DNA from: Actinoallomurus sp963736325 | Lineage (GTDB): Bacteria; Actinomycetota; Actinomycetes; Streptosporangiales; Streptosporangiaceae | NCBI GenBank assembly: GCA_963736325.1 | Contig: CAVTOG010000009.1 | Span: forward strand, 434,001-498,000 | Reading direction: 5' to 3' | Length of the DNA stretch: 64,000 nt | Shown here: piece after piece, positions 1 to 6,534 of the stretch | Layout: every line of letters begins with the position of its first letter | Position numbering within the stretch: position 1 is the stretch's first letter | Notes under the pieces: model-generated | Seen by the model: only the letters and a program-made list of their open reading frames with translations | Database searches by the model: none | What the model was told of the DNA's origin: nothing | Position numbers and translations under genes: made by a program

Positions 1-1
1 G

Positions 2-634
2 ACCGACGGCCGCAGCTTCGAGGGCTCCCACTGCCTCATGACGGTCGGCATGGTGCCCAACACGCACGGCATGGGCCTGGAGGAGGCCGGCGTACGCCTC
101 GACGACCGCGGCTTCGTGCAGGTCGACAAGGTCTCACGCACCTCCGCGCCCCACGTGTACGCTGCGGGCGACTGCACGGGCGTCCTGATGCTCGCCTCGG
201 TCGCCGCCATGCAGGGCCGCATCGCCATGTGGCACGCCCTCGGCGAGGCCGTACAGCCCCTGAAGATGGGCTGGGTCGCCGCCAACATCTTCACCGACCC
301 CGAGGTCGCGACCGTCGGCGTCTCGCAGGCACAGATCGACTCGGGCGAGGTGCCGGCCCGCATCGTCAAGCTGCCCCTCGCCACCAACCCGCGCGCCAAG
401 ATGCAGGGCTTCCTCGACGGTTTCGTGAAACTGTTCTGCCGCCCCGCGACCGGCATCGTGCTCGGCGGCGTCATCGTCGCCCCGCGCGCCAGCGAGCTGA
501 TCCTCGGCCTGTCCATGGCCGTACAGCAACACCTGACCGTCGACCAGGTCGCCCACACGTTCGCCGTCTACCCATCGGTCTCCGGCAGCATCACCGAGGC
601 CGCCCGCCGCCTCATGCAGGAGTCGGCCTATTAG
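2..634 (+). CDS. lpdA: NAD(P)H-quinone / flavoprotein disulfide reductase, C-terminal part (partial)
   Basis: This is the 3' end of a pyridine nucleotide-disulfide oxidoreductase. The reading frame is already open at base 2, so the start lies outside the window. The visible ~210 residues hold the end of the NAD-binding domain, the FAD-contacting segment around 'AAGDCTG' and the complete dimerisation domain that ends 'YPSVSGSITEAARRL'. That ending and the position relative to the acc genes resemble M. tuberculosis LpdA (an NAD(P)H-quinone dehydrogenase) more than true lipoamide dehydrogenase. The redox-active cysteines would be N-terminal and cannot be inspected, so the exact substrate is uncertain. 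The enzyme is expected to be cytosolic. Confidence 0.8.
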   Translation, partial: TDGRSFEGSHCLMTVGMVPNTHGMGLEEAGVRLDDRGFVQVDKVSRTSAPHVYAAGDCTGVLMLASVAAMQGRIAMWHALGEAVQPLKMGWVAANIFTDPEVATVGVSQAQIDSGEVPARIVKLPLATNPRAKMQGFLDGFVKLFCRPATGIVLGGVIVAPRASELILGLSMAVQQHLTVDQVAHTFAVYPSVSGSITEAARRLMQESAY

Positions 635-684
635 GGGTAGGTCTTCGGCCTGCCGCGCGGCGTCCAAGGCCCACCGAACAGCCT

Positions 685-1008
685 CTAAGGCCGGTCCTCC
701 GGCACGGGCAGGCCGTGCTGGCGTAGGCGGGCGCGGCGGATCTCGGTGGCGTTGACGACGACCACGAAGGTGCTGCCCAGGAGGGCCAGGGCCACGACGC
801 CGACGCGGACGCCCCACGCGGCGGGCAGCAGGGCGAGCAATAGGCAGGGCGGCACCATGAGAACGAGGTGGCGGGCCAGTTGACGGCCACGCCACCCCGC
901 GTCGATCAGATCGTGCTCGACCCAGCTCAGATTCTCGGCCGGCAGCCGGAACCCGGCGGAGTACCTGAGCCGCCGCAGCGGCCCAGGGTCACCGGGTATC
1001 CGGGTCAG
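685..1008 (-). CDS. DUF5313-like small membrane protein, probable CTG start
   Basis: A 107-residue protein with an N-terminal 'TRIPGDPGPLRRLRY' stretch, then 'GFRLPAENLSWVEHDL', one long hydrophobic segment ('MVPPCLLLALLPAAWGV' and on) and a basic tail ending 'LPVPEDRP'. This layout matches the small actinobacterial DUF5313 family (function unknown). No ATG, GTG or TTG is available in frame between the upstream in-frame stop and the conserved part. A CTG at 1006-1008 sits where the family's initiator Met-Thr-Arg would be, so it is the proposed start. The gene follows the Gly-rich membrane protein gene by about 24 bases in the same direction. A frameshift near the 5' end is the alternative to a CTG start. 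Confidence 0.5.
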   Translation of the reverse strand: MTRIPGDPGPLRRLRYSAGFRLPAENLSWVEHDLIDAGWRGRQLARHLVLMVPPCLLLALLPAAWGVRVGVVALALLGSTFVVVVNATEIRRARLRQHGLPVPEDRP

Positions 1009-1032
1009 CGCCGGCCTCCGTCTCCGGTCACG

Positions 1033-2358
1033 TCACCAGTCGCCGCCGCCGAAGTCTCCGCCACCACCGAAGTCGCCGAAGTCTCCGCCACCGATGTCGA
1101 AGCCGCTGTCGCCTCCGCCGCCATCGCCGCCCCAGTTCGAGCCGCCGTCGAAGCCGCCTCCGAACCCGCCTCCGTAGCCGCCGCCCCAGCCGCCACCGCC
1201 GAACATCGACCCCAGGGCCGTGCCGATGAGGATGCCGCTGAGCATGTCACCGCCGCCGAAACCGGAGTAGTAGCCGCCGGCGTACGGGGCGTACGCGGGG
1301 CCGGCCTCCCAGTAGGGCCGCTGGTAGCCGCCGACGGACACGAGCCGCGCCTCGGGGTCCTGGCCGGACAGCACCCGCTGCGCGTCGGCCGCGCACGCCG
1401 GGACCGACCGCGGGGCGCCACCCGCCGGAGCCCACGAGACGTCCTGCACGGACGGGCCGTGCTGCGGGTTGAAGAAGCAGGGGGCGCGCCGCTCCGGGAC
1501 CGGCTGGCCGGCGACGCGGGCGCGTACCGCGGTCATGAAGTAGCGGCCGTCCTCCAGCGCCGTGGTGACCTTGCGCATGTCCTCCGGCCGCTGCGCGGAG
1601 TCGACCGCGGCCTTGGCCTGGTCGTAGGAGTCCATGGCCTTCTGGTAGTCCTCGCGCGCGGCCGGGTCGAGGCTCGGGTCGCGTACGTCGAGGTTGAGCG
1701 CCGTGACGTCCTCGCCGAGGCGGGTGACGTCCTCGTACACGCTCTCCTTGAGTTCTGCCATCTGCCGGGCGTCGCGCTCACGGCGGCGCTTGCGCGCGAC
1801 CAGGACCAGCGCGACCACGCCGGCGACGATCAGGATCAGGATGGCGACGATGATGAAGCCTCCCAGTGCCGAGCTGGACTTCTTGTCCCCGATCGCCTTG
1901 TCGAAGCGCTGGTCGAGGTTGAGCATCAGCTGCTTGGCGTTGGAGGAGTCTCCACGCGCCTGCGAGACGAGCTGGGTGACCTTGCTGGCGCCGAGGCCTT
2001 CGTGCGACCCGGCGATGATCCGCTCGCCCTTGCCGTCGACCAGGATCAGCGTGCCCTTGCGGCCCAGTGCCTGGTCGAGCCGGTTGAGGTTGGAACTGGT
2101 CACGCGGTCCGCGGTGACCATCGCGATGCGGATCGTGGAGTCGTCGTCTTTGAGAGCGCCGACGACCTCCTGTTTGTCGGAGGAGGACAGTGTGGCTCCG
2201 GAGTCGGCCGAGACGTAGAGGCGCTGCGACTTCAGCCCCTGGACGACCTCCTCGAATGAGTCGGCGTTCGCGGCGGGCGCGAAACCGAGGAGCAGCATGA
2301 CGATCGCCGCCAGTACGGCGGGAAGCGTCAGACGACGAATCTTCATGGCGGCCTTCAT
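1033..2358 (-). CDS. Paralogue 1: secreted/membrane protein with Gly-rich tail
   Basis: A 441-residue protein starting at 'MKAAMKIRR'; the open frame extends to 2499 but that part lacks coding character. It has a signal peptide ('LPAVLAAIVMLLLGFAPAANA'), an extracytoplasmic domain of about 130 residues ('LKSQRLYVSADS', 'LGRKGTLILVDGKGE'), a transmembrane helix ('GGFIIVAILILIVAGVVAL') followed by KRRRER, a helical cytoplasmic region, a 'CFFNPQHG...W...C' motif and a ~60-residue Gly/Asp/Phe tail ending 'GGGDFGGGDW'. The signal-domain-TM-Gly tail layout recalls TPM-domain proteins, but I cannot show homology. It is the last of five tandem paralogues. Its second motif cysteine pair is CAAD rather than CAAC, so the putative metal site is incomplete. 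A 62-bp gap from paralogue 2 leaves room for its own promoter. Confidence 0.75.
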   Translation of the reverse strand: MKAAMKIRRLTLPAVLAAIVMLLLGFAPAANADSFEEVVQGLKSQRLYVSADSGATLSSSDKQEVVGALKDDDSTIRIAMVTADRVTSSNLNRLDQALGRKGTLILVDGKGERIIAGSHEGLGASKVTQLVSQARGDSSNAKQLMLNLDQRFDKAIGDKKSSSALGGFIIVAILILIVAGVVALVLVARKRRRERDARQMAELKESVYEDVTRLGEDVTALNLDVRDPSLDPAAREDYQKAMDSYDQAKAAVDSAQRPEDMRKVTTALEDGRYFMTAVRARVAGQPVPERRAPCFFNPQHGPSVQDVSWAPAGGAPRSVPACAADAQRVLSGQDPEARLVSVGGYQRPYWEAGPAYAPYAGGYYSGFGGGDMLSGILIGTALGSMFGGGGWGGGYGGGFGGGFDGGSNWGGDGGGGDSGFDIGGGDFGDFGGGGDFGGGDW

Positions 2359-2420
2359 GTGATCAGTTTGCCGAAACTTTGCACTCAGTGAGACGAAGGA
2401 CGCGGTCCGTTTGGTTCCGA

Positions 2421-3533
2421 TCAGCCACGACGCAGATCTCCGCGGAGCACCCGCTGGACCAGATCGTCCCTGATTTGACCGTAGCCCGTCGCCGCCCACA
2501 CGCTACGCGCCGGATCCACTTCGTAGTACGGAATCGTGCCGTCGAGCAGCACGTCAGGGGTGTCGCGGGCGCGTACGGCCCGTGCGCACGCGGCGCAGGC
2601 GCGCACTTTCAGCCGGCTTCGCTCGCCGACCGCGCGCCAGCTCACCGCGACGGTGCCGTCACCGTGCAACGGGTTGAAGAAACAGAGCGGGCTGTGCTGG
2701 TGCGCGCGGCCGTGACGGGCCGCCTCGGACGCGTCACGGCCCATGTCGGCCAGCACCAGCACCCCGGCCAGGTCAGGCACCGTACGGGCCGCGTCGAGGG
2801 CCTTACCGGCCGCCGAGTAGGCGTCCAGAGCCCCCTGAAGCAGCCCGGTGTCGCCTTCGGCGGCGTCGAGGGACTCCCCGAGGGCCACCAGTTCGGCTGA
2901 GGCCCGCTCGCGCAGCTCGGCGACCGACCGCGCGCTGGTCACGACCGGCCGGGGCCGCGCGGCCCTCTTCACATCGGCCATCCGGCGCCGCCGCCAGATC
3001 AGCAGGGCGCCGGCGACCACGAGCACGCCGCCGCCATCGGCCGCGTACGCAAGGCCGTCATGGGACTCGGGGCGGGGAGTCTCACGGCCGATCCGCCGGT
3101 CGAGGGCCTTGGACCGCCGGTCGTACTCGGCGCGCGCACGCCCGCTCGTGATCAGCCCGACGCAGTGGAGCAGCCGGTCCGTCAGCGAGGCGTCGTCCAT
3201 GGCGGGATCGAGGTTGACCGCGTCCGCGGCCGCGATGGAGCCGCGGTCGACGCCGTACTCGAAGGCCTCGATCGTGTCGGCGGAGTCCTCGCCGAGCGCG
3301 ATGTAGACGCCCTTGCGGCCCAGCCGTGCGTGCACGGCGTCGGCCAGGTGCTCCGAATCCGCCCACTCGCCGCCCTTGACCAGCGGGACGATCACCGCGA
3401 AGACCGGCACCGGGCAGGAGCGGATCGCCGCGAGCAGGCGTTCGGGGCCGGGCAGGGCCGAGGCCAGCGACGGAGCGACGTAGACCGGCGAGCGGCGCAG
3501 CGCCCGCGCGATCGTGGTCGCCTCACTCGGCAC
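2421..3533 (-). CDS. Paralogue 2: membrane protein, N-out domain plus CxxC motif
   Basis: A 370-residue protein of unknown function. The proposed GTG start (3531-3533) overlaps the stop of paralogue 3 by 11 bp, the same coupling geometry seen between paralogues 3 and 4. It has no signal peptide. The N-terminal domain carries the family signature 'ALRRSPVYVAP', '...VPVFAVIVPLV' and 'LGRKGVYIAL'; then comes a helix ('AYAADGGGVLVVAGALLIW') followed by RRRR, which predicts an N-out/C-in topology. The cytoplasmic part has 'ASAELVALGESLDAAEG', then 'CFFNPLHG', 'VSW' and 'CAACARAV'. A single Cys before FNPLHG plus CAAC could bind a metal (inference). The C-terminus has 'YYEV...W..TGYGQ'. It is part of a co-directional operon with four relatives. 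Confidence 0.78.
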   Translation of the reverse strand: MPSEATTIARALRRSPVYVAPSLASALPGPERLLAAIRSCPVPVFAVIVPLVKGGEWADSEHLADAVHARLGRKGVYIALGEDSADTIEAFEYGVDRGSIAAADAVNLDPAMDDASLTDRLLHCVGLITSGRARAEYDRRSKALDRRIGRETPRPESHDGLAYAADGGGVLVVAGALLIWRRRRMADVKRAARPRPVVTSARSVAELRERASAELVALGESLDAAEGDTGLLQGALDAYSAAGKALDAARTVPDLAGVLVLADMGRDASEAARHGRAHQHSPLCFFNPLHGDGTVAVSWRAVGERSRLKVRACAACARAVRARDTPDVLLDGTIPYYEVDPARSVWAATGYGQIRDDLVQRVLRGDLRRG

Positions 3534-4620
3534 CGGCCCTCCCGACCAGGTCGCCGAACTGGCCATAGCCGGTCTCCGCCCACAGCGTCGTGCCCTCGTA
3601 GTAGGGGCGGCCGTCGTCGAGGAGCACGTCCGGGGCGCTCCGGTCGCGTACGGCCTTCGCGCAGGCCGCGCAGGCCCGTACGGGCCGCCGCTCGCGGGTG
3701 CCGGGGGCGCGCCACTTCACCGCGATCGCGCCCTCGCCGTGGCGGGGGTCGAAGTAGCAGAGCGGCGTCGCGTCCTTTCCGGCACGCCCCTGGTGCACGA
3801 GGACGAGCACCCCGGCGAGGTCGGCGGCCGACCTCGCGCGGTCGAGCGTGCGGCCCGCGGCGGCGTAGGCGTCCAGGGCCCGCTTCAGCTCGTCCGGCTC
3901 GCCCTCGGCTCCTTCGAGCGACTCGCCGAGCGCGACCAGCTCCTGTTCGGCACGGCTGCGCAATTCGTCCTCGCCGGCCCGCAGCGCCGTGCTGAAGACC
4001 GTATGGGGCAGGCGCAGCCGCTCGACCGCCACACGGTCGCGGCGGCGCCGCAGCCACAGCAGGCCCCCGGCCGCCGCCAGGACCACCGCCGCCGCGATCG
4101 GGATACCGATCGTCAGGCCGTCATCGGACCCGCCGCCCGGCGCGGGCACCGGCGGCGGCGGGGTGGCGGCGCTCTCGCCCTGTGCCTTCTTGTACGCCTC
4201 GGTGCCCTGGCCGGTCGCGATCAGCTCGACGCAGCGTTCGAGGCGTTTCGCGAGCGACGCCTTCTTGTAGGCCTTCTCGTACGACACGGCGAACCCGGCG
4301 TTGTCGGCGTCGCGCCGCTGCTCGTAGGCGCCGCCGAACAGCACGACGTCGAACACGTCGCCGAAGTCCGCGTTGAGCGTGACGTACGCGCCGTCGCGGC
4401 CCAGGTCGGACTGCACGACCGTAGTGACCTGCTCGGAGCTCTGCCAGGTGCCGCCCGCGACGATCGGCACCAACACCACGTAGACCGGCGTCGGCGACCG
4501 GCGGATCCGCCGCACGAGACGGTCGAGGTCCGCCTTCGGCAGCGCGTGGGCGTACACCGGGTCGACGTAGACCGGCGAGCGGCGGAGTGCCGCGGCGATG
4601 CGGGCGCCCTCAGTCGACAC
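3523..4620 (-). CDS. Paralogue 3: membrane protein, N-out domain plus CxxC motif
   Basis: A 365-residue protein closely similar to paralogue 2. The N-terminal domain has 'ALRRSPVYVDPVYAHALP', 'PTPVYVVLVPIVAGG' and 'LGRDGAYVTL'. A proline-rich linker ('PPPPVPAPGGG') precedes the helix 'IGIPIAAAVVLAAAGGLLWL' and RRRRDR. The cytoplasmic half has 'EQELVALGESLEGAEG', 'LCYFDPRHG', 'VKW', 'CAACAKAV' and 'YYEG..W.ETGYGQ'. There is no cleavable signal. The GTG start at 4618-4620 lies 11 bp inside the end of paralogue 4, so translation is probably coupled. Function is unknown. I see no enzyme signature; the conserved Cys set and the positive-inside topology suggest a membrane-bound complex component (inference). 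Confidence 0.78.
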   Translation of the reverse strand: MSTEGARIAAALRRSPVYVDPVYAHALPKADLDRLVRRIRRSPTPVYVVLVPIVAGGTWQSSEQVTTVVQSDLGRDGAYVTLNADFGDVFDVVLFGGAYEQRRDADNAGFAVSYEKAYKKASLAKRLERCVELIATGQGTEAYKKAQGESAATPPPPVPAPGGGSDDGLTIGIPIAAAVVLAAAGGLLWLRRRRDRVAVERLRLPHTVFSTALRAGEDELRSRAEQELVALGESLEGAEGEPDELKRALDAYAAAGRTLDRARSAADLAGVLVLVHQGRAGKDATPLCYFDPRHGEGAIAVKWRAPGTRERRPVRACAACAKAVRDRSAPDVLLDDGRPYYEGTTLWAETGYGQFGDLVGRAGAE

Positions 4621-5752
4621 CGAGATACTCCAGCACTCGTCCGGGCAGGTCGCCGGACTTGCCGCGGATCTTCTCCCACATGCCGGACGACAGGTAGTAG
4701 GGGCGCATGCGCCCGCCGGACTCCACCATCAGCGCTCCCCGGCCCTTCTGACCGGCCTTCTTGCACAGGGCGCACAGTGGCCAGGGAGAGCTGTGGGGCA
4801 GGCCCGGCAGGGGAGTCCGCAGCCTGCCGGAGGCCGGGCCGTGGAACGGGTTGAGCACGCAGCGCATCGGCGGGTCGGCCGTCTCCTCGCGCAGGGCGTC
4901 CTGCCCGTCGAGGGCGAGCGCGATCACACCGACCAGGCCGCCCGCGTCATCCTGCTCGTCGTAGAGGAGCTTCGCGGCGTCGTAGTCGGCCATCGCACGG
5001 CGGTGCCCGGGGTTGTCGTTCGAGTCGCCGAGCGCCCCCGCGAGGCGTACGAGCTGCGCGGTCGCCGTACGCCGCAGCCTCCGCGTTCTCAGCTTCGACG
5101 GCCCGCGAGCGGCCGCGCCGCGTACGTTCCCGCGGATCGCGAGGACCAGGGCGCCCAGCAGCCACAGCAGGCACGCTGCCAGGCCGCCGAGGAACACGGA
5201 CAGGGCGAACGCCTTGAAGAACGCGCCGGTCAGGCTCAGGGCGGACGGCTTCTCGTTCTGGTCGTCCGGCGGGCGGGGCGTATCCGGCACGGACGGCGAC
5301 GCGGACGGCGCCTTGGCGATCGCGCCGACGATCTCGTGCAGCTTCCTCTCCAGCGGGTTCTCGCTCGTCACCGCGTCGTAGGAGAGCGTGTCGTCGCGCG
5401 AGACGTCGTACGACCGGGTGTCGATCAGGTTCCGCTGGCTGGCGACGACGTAGACGCCGGGACGGCCGAGGCGCTGGTGCAGCAGGTACGCGAGGTAGTC
5501 GCCCTCACCCTCCGACTCGTCCGCCGACACGAGCGGCACCACGGCCACGTAGATCGGCACGCCCGCGGCCTTGATCTCGCGCCCGAGCGACGCCCGGTCT
5601 TCGGCGTTCAGCAGGTAGGAGACCTCGGGGTCCACGAACAACGGCGACTGCCGCAGCCCCGCCGTGACCCGGTCGACCCTGTCGTACGCGTGGGCGGGCG
5701 CGGCCGTGAACAGGAACGCCACGAGCAGGACCGGCAGCAGGCGGCGCGTCAT
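4610..5752 (-). CDS. Paralogue 4: signal-peptide membrane protein with C..CxxC motif
   Basis: A 380-residue protein starting 'MTRRLLPVLLVAFLF' with a signal peptide probably cleaved after AHA. The ATG (5750-5752) overlaps the TGA of paralogue 5 as ATGA. The extracytoplasmic domain carries 'LRQSPLFVDPEVSYLL', 'GVPIYVAVVPLV' and 'LGRPGVYVVAS'. A strong helix ('FALSVFLGGLAACLLWLLGALVLAI') crosses the membrane, and the cytoplasmic helical part has 'ATAQLVRLAGALGD'. The motif region is 'CVLNPFHG ... CALCKKAG', followed by 'RPYYLSSGMWEKI'. It is more divergent than paralogues 2 and 3 but plainly the same family. Position in the operon and shared motifs imply that the five products act together; the function is not known. 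Confidence 0.78.
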   Translation of the reverse strand: MTRRLLPVLLVAFLFTAAPAHAYDRVDRVTAGLRQSPLFVDPEVSYLLNAEDRASLGREIKAAGVPIYVAVVPLVSADESEGEGDYLAYLLHQRLGRPGVYVVASQRNLIDTRSYDVSRDDTLSYDAVTSENPLERKLHEIVGAIAKAPSASPSVPDTPRPPDDQNEKPSALSLTGAFFKAFALSVFLGGLAACLLWLLGALVLAIRGNVRGAAARGPSKLRTRRLRRTATAQLVRLAGALGDSNDNPGHRRAMADYDAAKLLYDEQDDAGGLVGVIALALDGQDALREETADPPMRCVLNPFHGPASGRLRTPLPGLPHSSPWPLCALCKKAGQKGRGALMVESGGRMRPYYLSSGMWEKIRGKSGDLPGRVLEYLGVD

Positions 5753-6399
5753 CGGGCCCGCCTCCGCCGCCGGCGCAGGAGCACCAGACCGAACACGCAC
5801 CCGGCGACGGCCAGCCCCGAGTAGGCGCCGGCCTGGTCCGCCATGTCGACCCTGTCGCGCGGGTCCGGGTACGGCTCGGCCTCCCAGCCCGTCCTGCTCT
5901 TGGCGTAGACCCGGTCGTAGCGCTGCTGAGCCTGGCCGGAGCGCAGATCGTCGACGAACCGCGCGATCGTACGGGCGGCGCCCGCGTTGTACGGCAGGGA
6001 GTAGGTGACCTCGTAGGAGGCCGGCCGCACCGGGAGGTTCTCGCCGTACTGCTCGGCCGTCACGCCGATGCCGTTCGAGGGCAGGATGACGTACACGCCG
6101 TCGCGGTCCAGCTTGTCGTGCAGCAGCGCGAGGAGGCGCTTCGGGTCGCCCTGCGGGTCCTTCTCGGGGTCCGACTCGGCCACGACCGCGACGTACGTCG
6201 GCACCGGCATCAGCTTCACCGAGGCACGGATCGTCGCGGCGTCCGCGGTGCTCACGTCACGCGGCACGTCGTCGCTGATGAAGACCGGATCGCTCGCGAG
6301 CCGCCGTGCGATGTAGTCGGCCTTCGTCTCGACCGGGGTCGCCGCCGGCGCGCCGGGCGTCACGCAGGCGAGCCCGGAGGTCATCGCCGCCACCAGCAC
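5749..6399 (-). CDS. Paralogue 5: short version, extracytoplasmic domain plus anchor
   Basis: A protein of about 216 residues, first gene of the five-paralogue operon. It has the family domain ('RRLASDPVFISDDV', 'MPVPTYVAVVAESD', 'LDRDGVYVILPSN') and ends straight after its transmembrane helix with 'LLRRRRRRAR', so it lacks the whole cytoplasmic half with the Cys motif. The start is uncertain. GTG at 6397-6399 gives a hydrophobic leader with no basic residues ahead of it; a longer frame to 6474 adds 'RRRTRSYR', but those codons lie inside a miniature inverted-repeat element. 'TSGLAC' is only a poor lipobox. The TGA overlaps the ATG of paralogue 4 by four bases. Confidence 0.7.
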   Translation of the reverse strand: MLVAAMTSGLACVTPGAPAATPVETKADYIARRLASDPVFISDDVPRDVSTADAATIRASVKLMPVPTYVAVVAESDPEKDPQGDPKRLLALLHDKLDRDGVYVILPSNGIGVTAEQYGENLPVRPASYEVTYSLPYNAGAARTIARFVDDLRSGQAQQRYDRVYAKSRTGWEAEPYPDPRDRVDMADQAGAYSGLAVAGCVFGLVLLRRRRRRAR

Positions 6400-6409
6400 G
6401 GCACGGTAG

Positions 6410-6528
6410 GAGCGTGTCCGACGCCGCTGTCCGGCTGCGCGGTGCGGCGCCTGTCGTCGGTCGCCGGCCACCACCAGGCCCGACTCCCTCCTCCGCCTTG
6501 CGGCGAACGTGATGTGTCAGACACGCCC
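6410..6528 (-). mobile_element. Miniature inverted-repeat element, copy A
   Basis: A ~119-bp element bounded by imperfect terminal inverted repeats: GAGCGTGTCCGAC at the left end and GGGCGTGTCTGAC when the right end is read on the minus strand. The interior shares long blocks with copy B (33673-33833), including GGCGGAGGAGGGAGTCG, GGCCGGCGACCGACGACA and CGCAGCCGGACAGCG. It has no transposase, so it would be a non-autonomous, MITE-like element moved in trans; end sequences of this GTGTCTGAC type remind me of actinobacterial IS5-like elements (inference). It lies 6 bp past the accA3-like stop and abuts or overlaps the 5' end of paralogue 5. I could not define a convincing target-site duplication. 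Confidence 0.65.
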
Positions 6529-6534
6529 TCGCGC

